Of a DNA stretch of 64,000 nucleotides, positions 35,941 through 43,130 are shown in pieces. Under the pieces are notes generated by a model, which was not told the origin of the DNA, searched no databases, and worked only from the letters and a program-made list of their open reading frames with translations. Position 1 is the first letter of the stretch. Every line of letters begins with the position of its first letter. This stretch comes from Halalkaliarchaeum desulfuricum. GTDB lineage: Archaea > Halobacteriota > Halobacteria > Halobacteriales > Haloferacaceae. The translations under genes were made by a program, and so were the position numbers. The stretch covers positions 2,976,001 through 3,040,000 of the forward strand of contig NZ_CP025066.1 in NCBI RefSeq assembly GCF_002952775.1, written 5' to 3'.

Positions 35941-37031
35941 CTCTTGCAGATCCCTTCGAGCATCGACGTCGTCCGCTCGACTGTCTCCCCCCAGCGATGC
36001 CCGCCCGCACCTGCTTCCCCATCCGTAGCCGATCCGAGTACGTCCGTAACAGCTCTGGCGAAGGATTCGGGGGTCGCCTCGTCGACGCCTCGGTCCTGAT
36101 CCCGAAGCACCTCGCGCACGTGATCGAGATCGTTCATCACGACCCGCACCCCACTCGCCATCGCCTCCAGCACTGTCCGGGGGACCCCCTCGGCCCGACT
36201 CGGCAACACCAGCACGTCGCCGCTCCGGTACACCTTCGGCATCTCGTCGTAGGGCACGTGCCCCAGGAACGTCACCGACTCGCCGATCCCCAGCTCCCGA
36301 ACCTGCGCTTCCAGATCCGCACGCAACGGTCCGTCCCCACACAGGTATAGCTCCGCGTCGGGATACTCATCTAACACCTCCGCGAACGCCTCGACCGCGA
36401 TCCAGGGACGCTTCCCCTCTGCAAAGCGCCCGACGAACAGCACCACCGGACCCGACGCGTCGATCAACTCGCTTTCGGGCCCCGCGGGCGTGAACCGCTC
36501 GGTGTCGATCCCGTTCGACACGACCTCGATCCGACTCGTCACGCCCAGCTCCCGCACCCGGTCCCGATCCGTCTCGGTGTAACAGAACACCACGTCGGCC
36601 TGATTGAACGTCCACCGCCCGAGCGTCTTCAGGTACCACCGGAACACGCGCTCGGGTGCCGATTGAGAATAGAGCCCGTGGTTCGTGAGCGCAAGCGGGA
36701 TATCGCCGAGTCGACGCTTCAGCGCCGCCAGATTCGTCGTCAGGTAATAATGCGAGTGCGCGTGCATCACGTCGAACCCGTCGGCAGCGGCCAGATACCG
36801 GGCCAGCCCCGGCGAGACCTCGTTGCCGAGTGGGCTGGCGATGGAATCGAATCGCCGAACCGTGTAGCCGTCGCGCTCCTCGACCCGGGGCAACGACTCG
36901 TCGTGCCGGATCGTCACCACCGTCACGTCGTGCCCCATCGCCGCCTGATCCCGACTCATCGCGTGGACGTGGTACTGGCCCCCGCCCTTGGTGTCGGGGT
37001 ACAGCCACGGTGCGACCCGGAGGATTCGCAT
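35937..37031 (-). CDS. Glycosyltransferase family 4
   Basis: A 364-residue GT-B transferase starting MRILRVAPWLYPDTKGGGQY. The N-domain has FDVMHAHSHYYLTTNLAALK. The C-domain shows VVLFVGRFAEGKRPWIAVEA near residue 190, LYLCGDGPLRADLEAQV, and the retaining E-x7-E box AEGVPRTVLEAMASGVRVVM. ATG 37031 is supported by alignment with copied fragments of this gene elsewhere in the window, which preserve the same start. It converges on the P-loop gene with a 4-base overlap. High GC contrasts with the centre of the island. Confidence 0.9.
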   Translation of the reverse strand: MRILRVAPWLYPDTKGGGQYHVHAMSRDQAAMGHDVTVVTIRHDESLPRVEERDGYTVRRFDSIASPLGNEVSPGLARYLAAADGFDVMHAHSHYYLTTNLAALKRRLGDIPLALTNHGLYSQSAPERVFRWYLKTLGRWTFNQADVVFCYTETDRDRVRELGVTSRIEVVSNGIDTERFTPAGPESELIDASGPVVLFVGRFAEGKRPWIAVEAFAEVLDEYPDAELYLCGDGPLRADLEAQVRELGIGESVTFLGHVPYDEMPKVYRSGDVLVLPSRAEGVPRTVLEAMASGVRVVMNDLDHVREVLRDQDRGVDEATPESFARAVTDVLGSATDGEAGAGGHRWGETVERTTSMLEGICKS

Positions 37032-37127
37032 TCGGCCGATGGATTCCGGACCGAGGTACAAGAGCACCCCGATTCCCGGCTGTACGGCCTGGGGTCGAAC
37101 GTAACTGGCGAGCAGGCAACGTTCCGC

Positions 37128-37166
37128 CGACACAGACACACCACCGTTTCAATCGTTCTCGCTTTC
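37128..37166. repeat. Class C ORB-like repeat, isolated
   Basis: GACACACCACCGTTTCAATC on the plus strand is the inverse of the repeats at 45096 and 47562 (GATTGAAACGGTGGTGTGTC). It lies about 100 bases upstream of the GT4 gene and 7 kb from the orc gene it seems to belong to. Confidence 0.55.
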
Positions 37167-37362
37167 GAGAGGGGTGGGGAGACAGACGGACACCCCGAGT
37201 CACCCCACGATCCTCCGAACTCGAAACCACTCCCCACGATCCCCACCAAAAACGAATGAAAGCGGTGTGTCTTCCAACCCGATCCGGTTCGACGATAGAA
37301 CGCTCGACACGCGAGGGAGCGGCCGATAGTTTATGTGCGGTGACGGCCAATCCACCCACACG

Positions 37363-37641
37363 ATGACACGCATCGTCCGGACCGACGACGTCCTCGGCGG
37401 GGAGCCTCGCATCGAGGGGACCCGGATCGGCGTCCGTCACGTCGCCGCCCGGACGGTCGACGCCGGCCAGCCGCCCGTTCACGTGGCCGACCAACTCGGG
37501 GTTTCTCTCTCTGAGGTGTACGAGGGGCTGTCCTACTACTATGCGCACGTCGAGGAACTCCGCGAATTCGAACGAGCGAACGAGGCCGCTTTCGACCGCA
37601 TCGAGAACGAGTCGCTGGAGCCGAACGAGCGAGTCCAGTGA
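37363..37641 (+). CDS. DUF433-type antitoxin
   Basis: This 92-residue protein has the DUF433 layout: TDDVLGGEPRIEGTRIGVRH at the N-terminus, then a helix-turn-helix with VHVADQLGVSLSEVYEGLSY and a helical acidic tail. DUF433 proteins pair with DUF5615 PIN-like toxins, exactly the order seen here (4-base overlap with the next frame). Start ATG 37363 has a TATA-like TTTATG about 30 bases upstream at 37330. Full length; partner broken. Confidence 0.82.
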   Translation: MTRIVRTDDVLGGEPRIEGTRIGVRHVAARTVDAGQPPVHVADQLGVSLSEVYEGLSYYYAHVEELREFERANEAAFDRIENESLEPNERVQ

Positions 37642-38004
37642 CCGATCCGACGATCCGTCTGGACGAACAGTCGGAGAGTCTTCGAAACCGTCCTTCGGGA
37701 GCGCGGCTACGAAACCATCCAGGCCAAAGATCAGTTCGGAGAGGAAACCGTCGACTGGGAACTGCTGGAGTGGTGTGGCGAACACGGAATCGTGTTGCTC
37801 TCGAACAACGCGAAGGACTTCGAGCCGCTCCATCGAGATCGAACACACGCTGGGATCGTTCTGTACCGCGAACAGGATCTTCCCGACCGCGACCCCGAAG
37901 GGCTGGGTCGGGCCCTCGACGAGGTGTTCGCACAGTACGGAGCTGGCGGCCTCGAAAACGAGATTGTCGACCTCGGAGACTGGTACGACTGGCTCCACGA
38001 GTGA
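37638..38004 (+). pseudogene. DUF5615 PIN-like toxin with a frameshift near its start
   Basis: The GTG start overlaps the DUF433 stop by 4 bases and reads TDPTIRLDEQSE. Then the coding frame moves by one base near 37680 and continues VFETVLRERGYETIQAKDQF, IVLLSNNAKDFEPLHRDRTH and EIVDLGDWYDWLHE to 38004. The family's LLAD acidic site near the start is also partly lost (RLDEQ where RLLADEQ is usual). The toxin is probably dead while its antitoxin remains. Confidence 0.65.
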
Positions 38005-38087
38005 CCCGCAGGCACGGCCGTCGACTATTTCGGGGGCGACCGCGCCCTCCTGCGCGGTCGTCCCGGTAGGTAACGAGAGCTGACCGA

Positions 38088-38130
38088 CTTCGGGTACAGC
38101 CACGGTGCGATCCGGAGGATTCGGGTTCGA
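38088..38130 (-). pseudogene. Copied fragment of the GT4 gene 5' end
   Basis: GGGTACAGCCACGGTGCGAT and the following GGAGGATTCG match the region around the GT4 start codon at 37031 in the same orientation. The copy then departs into unrelated sequence. Confidence 0.5.
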
Positions 38131-38287
38131 ACCCGGATTGTGTACCCCGATACACGAGCGTGCCGATTCGATTTCCCCGATGGTCCGATCGAATTTCGGG
38201 GACGACGAGGTACCGAAGCGAGGAACACACCCCTCGGTTCGTCTGTTCTGGATCGAGTGTTCTTCCTCCCACACACTTATCTTCGGA

Positions 38288-38397
38288 ACGGCCCCGGACG
38301 AGTGACCCGGGGTTTTACAACCGATTACCCAACGAACTGCGTCCGGGATCAGAGGATCCAGAAATCACGTATGTCAGGGAGACAAAACAGCTGGCCA
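38288..38397. repeat. 110-bp direct repeat, copy 1
   Basis: About 92% identical by eye to 39606-39716; both contain GATCAGAGGATCCAGAAATC. They bracket the unknown pair and the broken RelE/antitoxin pair. Confidence 0.75.
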
Positions 38398-38442
38398 TCA
38401 AAAACGCGACGAAGAACTTCGAGCGGCCGTGTGTGATGAGAA

Positions 38443-38817
38443 ATGACGGACTACGAGGTAACGCCCCCGCCCGAGCGGCTGGCCGACCGCGTGCAGTTGC
38501 GCACGGCGTTCTCCACAGAGAGCGGCGAAGTGACCCGGTTTATGATCCAGTTGGAGTACTGGATCGACGGCGACTGGCAGGAGATCGTTCGGTACGATCA
38601 CGATCAGGACGCGCCCGGCGGCCACGACGTGACCGAAGAGGGGTTGCACCGTGACGTGTACCGCGACGGAGAGAAGTACCGCACAGAGGAGGTTTCGCCG
38701 CCGATTCCGGCGAACGAGGCGTTCGACTACGCCGAAGAAGATTTACGCGAGAACGCCGAACGATTCGTCAAGAGGTTTGAAAAATGGCACGGAGTGAAAG
38801 ACAGGAGCGGCCTGTAA
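38443..38817 (+). CDS. Hypothetical protein, possible toxin-antitoxin member
   Basis: This 124-residue acidic protein (MTDYEVTPPPERLADRVQLR, then FMIQLEYWIDGDWQEIVRYD, AFDYAEEDLRENAERFVKRF) belongs to no family I can name with confidence. Short proteins of this kind with a YWIDGxWxEIVRYDH strand occur in haloarchaea next to a very small partner, as here. It ends inside the start of a 43-codon gene. Surrounded by toxin-antitoxin modules, it may be part of one. Confidence 0.65.
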   Translation: MTDYEVTPPPERLADRVQLRTAFSTESGEVTRFMIQLEYWIDGDWQEIVRYDHDQDAPGGHDVTEEGLHRDVYRDGEKYRTEEVSPPIPANEAFDYAEEDLRENAERFVKRFEKWHGVKDRSGL

Positions 38818-38915
38818 GCGAAAACGAGTTCGAGTCGATGCCCGAGCGCATCAGCAGCCACTTCGACCGAGTACGTGAGCTGTTGAAGCAAGAAGCCGAC
38901 CGCTCTGACGCCTGA
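38784..38915 (+). CDS. 43-residue small protein coupled to the preceding gene
   Basis: The frame from ATG 38784 reads MARSERQERPVSENEFESMP, then ERISSHFDRVRELLKQEADR and SDA before TGA at 38913. It overlaps the preceding gene by 34 bases in another frame, with an amphipathic C-terminal helix. Such tight overlap suggests co-translation and complex formation with the 124-residue protein. Confidence 0.55.
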   Translation: MARSERQERPVSENEFESMPERISSHFDRVRELLKQEADRSDA

Positions 38916-38947
38916 ACGCTGCTTTTCTCAGCTCTCGATTGGAGAGA

Positions 38948-39103
38948 ACGATCTACGTAGTCGCTCGGATCACGCCACTGGTCGGTGACGATCTCGTCGA
39001 GTTTTGAGACGATGCGCTCCTGCTCGTGCGGCTGGAGCTTCTCGTATTCACGTTCCGCGGGGTCAGTTAACTTCCAGTCCCACTCGTCGTCACTCGCTGG
39101 CAT
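38948..39103 (-). pseudogene. RelE/ParE-type toxin, 3' half deleted
   Basis: From ATG 39103 the codons read EWDWKLTDPAEREYEKLQPH then EQERIVSKLDEIVTDQWRDP and SDYVDR, the first half of a RelE/ParE fold. The conserved C-terminal half with its catalytic basic residues is absent. The frame runs instead into sequence antisense to the 43-residue gene. The toxin should be inactive. Confidence 0.65.
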
Positions 39104-39386
39104 CCGTGTCCTCATTCAGACGCGCTCGAATCTCGTCGCTGCTATAGGTTCGTCCCTCACCGGTCGCCAGCTGGTGTTCGCTGGCGGCGATGTCCTTCCA
39201 GCCCTTCCGCGAGAACGAGGGGTGCTTCACGGCGTCTCGAAGCGCCCATCGGATGAACTCGCTACGGGACGGGAAGTGTTCGGCCCGCCAGGTCGCATCG
39301 AGGTCGTCAAGGAACGCCTGTGGAATCTTGAGCGTGATGGTGGTCATGTTGGGGTCGTCGTTGGCCCCTGCGTCAGCGTCGGACAT
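39090..39386 (-). CDS. Ribbon-helix-helix antitoxin (ParD-like)
   Basis: This 98-residue protein has an RHH DNA-binding core (MTTITLKIPQAFLDDLDATW, then FPSRSEFIRWALRDAV) followed by a toxin-binding tail (SEHQLATGEGRTYSSDEIRA). It overlaps the truncated RelE/ParE gene by 14 bases, so it was the first gene of the operon. The true start may be the ATG at 39347, directly before the RHH core. Two tandem 11-bp repeats lie immediately upstream of 39386 and look like its operator. Confidence 0.8.
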   Translation of the reverse strand: MSDADAGANDDPNMTTITLKIPQAFLDDLDATWRAEHFPSRSEFIRWALRDAVKHPSFSRKGWKDIAASEHQLATGEGRTYSSDEIRARLNEDTDASE

Positions 39387-39389
39387 ACG

Positions 39390-39411
39390 TCTGTATTACC
39401 TCTGTATTACC
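39390..39411 (-). promoter_or_regulatory. Tandem 11-bp operator repeats
   Basis: TCTGTATTACC occurs twice head-to-tail (39390-39400 and 39401-39411), 3 bases before the first possible start of the RHH antitoxin. RHH repressors commonly bind such tandem sites. Confidence 0.6.
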
Positions 39412-39513
39412 ATAAGCGTTGTCGGTGTGTCGGAGGAGATATTGCACCACGCGGGGGAAGACTTCAGGGCACACCACTTGGTGCAGAATAGCCAGCGAGC
39501 GAGGACCCTCGCG

Positions 39514-39537
39514 ACACCGACACACCCAGTCCAACTG
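39514..39537. repeat. Class D ORB-like repeat, isolated
   Basis: CGACACACCCAGTCCAACTG is the dyad type found in the array upstream of the orc gene at 43130-44431. Confidence 0.5.
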
Positions 39538-39605
39538 GAATCGAACTACTCAGCGTCCTCGAGTGACGTGAATAGAGAACGGACTGACGCGCTCCGTTTT
39601 CTCTG

Positions 39606-39716
39606 AACGGCCCCGGACGAGTGTCCCGGGGTTTTACAACCGATAGCCCAACGGAATGCGTCCGAGATCAGAGGATCCAGAAATCACGTATGTCACGGAG
39701 ACGAAGCAGCTGGCCA
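39606..39716. repeat. 110-bp direct repeat, copy 2
   Basis: Partner of 38288-38397; ends shortly before the AbrB-PIN module. Confidence 0.75.
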
Positions 39717-39739
39717 CTGGCCGGTACGTTCAAGACGCT

Positions 39740-39758
39740 GGGTAAGGAATTCTTACCC
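39740..39758 (+). promoter_or_regulatory. Operator palindrome of the AbrB-PIN module
   Basis: GGGTAAG and CTTACCC around GAATT, ending 3 bases before ATG 39762. The same 7-5-7 layout against the start codon is found in the other AbrB-PIN module (47372-47390). Confidence 0.6.
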
Positions 39759-39761
39759 ACA

Positions 39762-40022
39762 ATGAGTACAGACGATCCAGAAGTGGCGACGGTCACCTCG
39801 AAGGGCCAGATCACGATTCCGAGCCGGTTCAGGGAACAGCTCGGCCTCGAAAAGGGCACGAAATTGATGGTCGTTCCGACCGACTACGGGCTCGTCTTGA
39901 AGAAGATCGAACTGCCGTCGGTCGAGGAGTTCAAAGAGCGCGTGGAAGGTCGAGACGACGAGGTCGAACTATCCATCGACGAGATCGACCGACTGGTTCA
40001 CGAGGCACGAGGAGCCGAATGA
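39762..40022 (+). CDS. AbrB/MazE-type antitoxin
   Basis: This 86-residue protein has the swapped-hairpin AbrB motif VATVTSKGQITIPSRFREQL near residues 9-28 and GTKLMVVPTDYGLVLKKIEL behind it. The acidic C-terminal helix (DDEVELSIDEIDRLVHEA) should bind the toxin. It shares a 4-base overlap with the PIN toxin gene. ATG 39762 is supported by the palindrome directly upstream; a longer in-frame ORF only covers repeat sequence. Confidence 0.88.
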   Translation: MSTDDPEVATVTSKGQITIPSRFREQLGLEKGTKLMVVPTDYGLVLKKIELPSVEEFKERVEGRDDEVELSIDEIDRLVHEARGAE

Positions 40023-40432
40023 AAGCGGTTCTCGATACGAACGTCCTCATCTCGGCGGTGATCTCGACTGGAACGCCTCACGAAGTTGTGGTGGCAGGAT
40101 TCGAAGATGAGTATCGAATAGTCGTCTCAGTCGCCACGCTTGCGGAGTTTCGAGAGACGTTGCGCAAGTATCCAGAACGATTCCACCTGGACGAAGAGGA
40201 GGTTCAAAAGGAAGTCGAAACGATCCGATATTTCGCGGAGTTCGTCGAACCGAACGAGGAAATTGCTGCAGTCGATGACGATCCGGACGATGACAAGTTT
40301 TTGGAGGCTGCTGTCGCTGGAAACGTTGAGTATCTGGTATCCGGTGATCGACACCTACTCGACATCGATTCGTTTCGTGGGATCGACATCGTCACACCGA
40401 GGGAGTTTTACACCGTTCTCGAAGGCCGTTGA
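40019..40432 (+). CDS. PIN-family toxin (COG1569-like)
   Basis: A 137-residue protein starting MKAVLDTNVLISAVISTGTP, the classic PIN start with D6. ATLAEFRETLRKYPERFHL supplies the second acid (E near 43), then DDDPDDDKFLEAAVAGNVEY near 90-109 and YLVSGDRHLLDID near 109 complete the active site. Length and all acidic positions appear intact, so this is one of the complete modules in the region. Confidence 0.9.
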   Translation: MKAVLDTNVLISAVISTGTPHEVVVAGFEDEYRIVVSVATLAEFRETLRKYPERFHLDEEEVQKEVETIRYFAEFVEPNEEIAAVDDDPDDDKFLEAAVAGNVEYLVSGDRHLLDIDSFRGIDIVTPREFYTVLEGR

Positions 40433-40459
40433 GACACCCCCTCGATCTCCCGGGCTGTG

Positions 40460-40648
40460 ACTCGTCCACCTTCGTCGTCAGGACGGTGACGGCGTGTCCC
40501 ATCTCCGCCTGATCCCGACTCATCGCGTGGACGTGGTACTGGCCCCGCCCTTGGTGTCGGGGTACAGCCACGGTGCGACCCGGAGGATTCGCATTCGCCT
40601 GAGAGATTCCGGACCGAGGTACAAGAGCACCCCGATTCCGGGCTGTAT
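40460..40648 (-). pseudogene. Copied promoter and 5' end of the GT4 gene, frameshifted
   Basis: The sequence closely follows 36907-37085, including about 55 bases upstream of the start. The start (40594) encodes MRILRVAPWLYPDTKGG. A run of five C in the parent is four here, which shifts the frame before YHVHAMS. It ends after about 45 codons. The gene at 35937 is the intact source or sister. Confidence 0.75.
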
Positions 40649-40724
40649 TCGGCCATTGGTCGGTTTGGGGTCTACAGGGAAGATGGGACAGTCGGATACT
40701 TCGAGGTACCCAATCAGCCGGTTC

Positions 40725-40840
40725 GGGTGGGACTGAAAGGGGCGAGTCGCTGGAGGAAGGCGGCCGAAGTAAGCACCGAAGCGAACGAAGTGAGCAAGGA
40801 GCGCAGCGAGGCCCCCGACTCCAGCGACTCGGGGCTTTCG
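40725..40840 (-). repeat. Covarying hairpin element, copy 3 (opposite orientation)
   Basis: On the minus strand it runs GAAAGCCCC ... GCCCCTTTCAGTCCC, with the stem GAGTCGCTGG pairing with CCAGCGACTC. Ends are shared with copies at 6867 and 12105 while the stem sequence differs. Confidence 0.65.
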
Positions 40841-40988
40841 AGGTCGTCTCAACTGTCGTAGAGCACCACCAGTCACTAATGAGGTCTCCTACCTCCATCG
40901 AAGCCTCCGATGATCGAAATCTCACCGGACCCTCAGCACCCCAAGTTAATGAACCAACGACCGCACGAACAGGACAGATCGCATTAGT

Positions 40989-41684
40989 TTACAGTTCGAT
41001 CTCGAAGACGTGCTCAGTTGGTTCGTCAACGTACAGTTCCGCAGAGTCGAGGTGGGTTCTCCATTCCCATTCCCCATCGGGATGATAAACGTTTGTATAA
41101 ACCGGTCCGCTCACTTCGATTCCCGGTTTATCGGCTCCCCCGAACACGAACATCCCATCTTCATTCGTTTCGTGACGACCGCTACCGTACCAGGATTCAC
41201 ACTCAGCAGCTAAACACGTCGCGACCCTGACACCGGCTCCCTCAACCGGATCTCCTGCTTTGTTCTCTACCTTCACGTTGAGTACGTGACCTTCCGGGAG
41301 TTGCAAGTTGCCGACGTTTAGAGGCCGGGGTCCAACGGATACGTCTTTTATGTAGTACAGATCTGGAATCCCGTCCCTTTCTGTGATAGACTTGCCACTC
41401 AGACCCCAATAAACGATTCGTACCTGACTTGGCTCAGTGAGCGCGTGCTCGAAACGACCACTAGGACCTAGTTCGATGATTTCATAGTATCGGTTTTGAC
41501 CTCCATCGGGTTTGATGTCCAAGAACACCACGTGCTCAGTTTGTGGTCTGTTGTCCGGTCGCTGTATCCGCCCACGTATCACTGGATTCGACCCGGAGTT
41601 GTTTCTTCCCACTACGGTCGTCGACCCAAAGACGCCAATTCCGGAACCACTACCGAGTGCTCTGAGAACTGATCTTCTTTTCAT
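40989..41684 (-). CDS. Tat-exported hypothetical protein with a carboxypeptidase-regulatory-like fold
   Basis: About 231 residues with an N-terminal KRRSVLRALGSGSGIGVFGS twin-arginine signal and no lipobox. The mature part contains LNVKVENKAGDPVEGAGVRV and HETNEDGMFVFGGADKPGIE, the pattern of carboxypeptidase regulatory-like or Cna-B-type beta sandwiches. An extracellular structural or adhesive role is likely. ATG 41684 is preferred; ATG 41693 would add three residues. It stands alone. Confidence 0.65.
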   Translation of the reverse strand: MKRRSVLRALGSGSGIGVFGSTTVVGRNNSGSNPVIRGRIQRPDNRPQTEHVVFLDIKPDGGQNRYYEIIELGPSGRFEHALTEPSQVRIVYWGLSGKSITERDGIPDLYYIKDVSVGPRPLNVGNLQLPEGHVLNVKVENKAGDPVEGAGVRVATCLAAECESWYGSGRHETNEDGMFVFGGADKPGIEVSGPVYTNVYHPDGEWEWRTHLDSAELYVDEPTEHVFEIEL

Positions 41685-41840
41685 GATTGTCATTCCCACC
41701 CACTATTGAAGAATATACAGTCCCTTCTTATTAAAATGATTTATCATAAACATTCATCATCAAGAATGGCCGCCTTTGGATGCTACCGCCAAGAACATCC
41801 ATCCAAGTGAAATCTAATATCCTCGTTAAATGGCATCTAC
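41685..41840. other. AT-rich upstream region
   Basis: Contains AT-rich sequence (about 41725-41750) that may hold the promoter of the minus-strand gene. No gene seen. Confidence 0.3.
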
Positions 41841-41931
41841 ACTAGTGCGGCTTCAGTCGTGAAACGCTAGATTCACGGCCTACAACGCCTCTGCTCAGAT
41901 TCTATCAGTTCAGAGTTGACGTGGCACTAGT
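41841..41931. repeat. MITE-like repeat, copy 1
   Basis: Perfect 8-bp inverted ends ACTAGTGC and GCACTAGT enclose about 75 bases including CTTCAGTCGTGA. A related copy lies at 42701-42788, on the other side of the metallophosphoesterase gene. Confidence 0.5.
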
Positions 41932-41981
41932 CGATTTCTTGAACAATGAACTCAAGGCGACCCAACACGAGGAGTCAAAAA

Positions 41982-42668
41982 ATGAAACTTGCTGTGCTGT
42001 CCGATCTCCACGCGAATCATCCTGCGCTCGAAGCAGTCTTCGCGGATTTACCGAACACTATCGATAATGAAATCTATCTGGGTGATTTCGTCGGCCTGAT
42101 GGGATTCCCGCGGGAGACAGTTATTGCTGCGAGAGAGCATGCGGATTTCGCAGTGAAGGGCAACCATGACGTTGCCGTCCTCGAGCGAAAAGAAGGTCAC
42201 GTCAACAGCCAGGCGCTCTCAGAATTTGAATGTGAGCAGACATGGGCGGCACTTGATGCAGAACACCGCGATTGGATCGCTGGACTCCAGCCGTACGCTG
42301 AACTGCCTGACTTTGGGCTGTTGCTCGCCCATGCAAAGCCAACACCGGAGGCTGCAATCGGAATCTCTCCCCGCAATGCTGGCGTCGAGAAAGGTGGATT
42401 CACTCAGGTTGCGGCGTCTGTTGATACCATTACCTTCGACTACGTCATGTTAGGCCATACTCACGAGCAGGCGGTGCTTGACTGTTCACGGTTCGGAAAT
42501 AACGTCACGGTCTTGAATCCGGGTAGTATCGGTCAGCCGATGGGGGAAGCCAATTACGCAGTGGTCGACTTGTGTGATGATAGCGTCGACCTCCGAACGG
42601 TTGAGTACGATGTCGATCCTGTCATCTCCAGGCTGGAAGACGCTGGTGTACCGATGACCTGGTGGTAA
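41982..42668 (+). CDS. Calcineurin-like metallophosphoesterase (YfcE/MJ0936-like)
   Basis: This 228-residue phosphodiesterase has all metal motifs: LAVLSDLHANHPALEA (D-x-H), EIYLGDFVG (GD), FAVKGNHDVAV (GNHD), LLLAHAKP (H) and VMLGHTHEQAVL (GHTH), ending VLNPGSIGQP. ATG 41982 was chosen over 41946 because it gives the standard family N-terminus. It lies between two MITE-like repeats with no partner gene, so it may have moved as a cassette. The natural substrate of this family is usually unknown. Confidence 0.88.
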   Translation: MKLAVLSDLHANHPALEAVFADLPNTIDNEIYLGDFVGLMGFPRETVIAAREHADFAVKGNHDVAVLERKEGHVNSQALSEFECEQTWAALDAEHRDWIAGLQPYAELPDFGLLLAHAKPTPEAAIGISPRNAGVEKGGFTQVAASVDTITFDYVMLGHTHEQAVLDCSRFGNNVTVLNPGSIGQPMGEANYAVVDLCDDSVDLRTVEYDVDPVISRLEDAGVPMTWW

Positions 42669-42700
42669 ACTGCCGCAGCGCGTATGTCAAGGCGTAGCGT

Positions 42701-42788
42701 AGTGGGACTTCAGTCGTGATTAGCTAGATCCACACTACAGGCCGTCTATCGCTCGTATCTAGCAGTTCAGCGTTGAAGAGGCACTAGA
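42701..42788. repeat. MITE-like repeat, copy 2
   Basis: Begins AGTGGGACTTCAGTCGTGA and ends GGCACTAG, matching copy 1 in order with roughly three quarters identity. It supplies the last codons of the minus-strand gene at 42759. Confidence 0.5.
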
Positions 42789-43130
42789 CTCCAACACGTC
42801 ATACGAGGTAAACCGAATCTCATCGGGATCCGCCACAAGCAACGGACCCAACAATTCGTCCTCCCATTCGAGCCACGGATCCGGATACTCCGCCTTCGGC
42901 TTCGGATCCTCGACGGGACCCCATAGCTCCCGCCACGCCTCCCGACTCTCGTACTGCCAAACAGCAGTGTACTGGTCAACACGATCACCCTTGATTCCCA
43001 TGAGGAACCAGTACTCCGTCAACCCCGGAAGGTCGAACAACTCTCGCGACTCCGCCTCGTCAACAGCTGCCTCGAATTCTGCTGGCGTTGCATCGTCGGC
43101 CAGTTCGTATTCGTGAATACTGACGATCAT
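42759..43130 (-). CDS. Hypothetical dimeric alpha-beta barrel-like protein
   Basis: This 123-residue protein begins MIVSIHEYELADDATPAEFE, and LTEYWFLMGIKGDRVDQYTA then VWQYESREAWRELWG follow. This is a strand-helix-strand pattern with aromatic residues as in small dimeric alpha-beta barrel proteins. The family is not certain. Its start overlaps the stop of the orc1/cdc6 gene by one base, so it is probably co-transcribed with the initiator. The final residues (SSASSTLNC) come from the MITE-like repeat and may replace an original tail. Confidence 0.6.
   Translation of the reverse strand: MIVSIHEYELADDATPAEFEAAVDEAESRELFDLPGLTEYWFLMGIKGDRVDQYTAVWQYESREAWRELWGPVEDPKPKAEYPDPWLEWEDELLGPLLVADPDEIRFTSYDVLESSASSTLNC

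Noticed and set aside
38118-38150. tRNA-like T-arm (GGGTTCGAACCCGG)
   Set aside because: No acceptor, D or anticodon arms can be folded around it; it arises inside a copied GT4 fragment.
36367-38274. 635-codon minus-strand open frame
   Set aside because: It lies out of phase over the GT4 gene, DUF433 gene and toxin remnant; composition is Arg/Gly-rich and no domain is seen.
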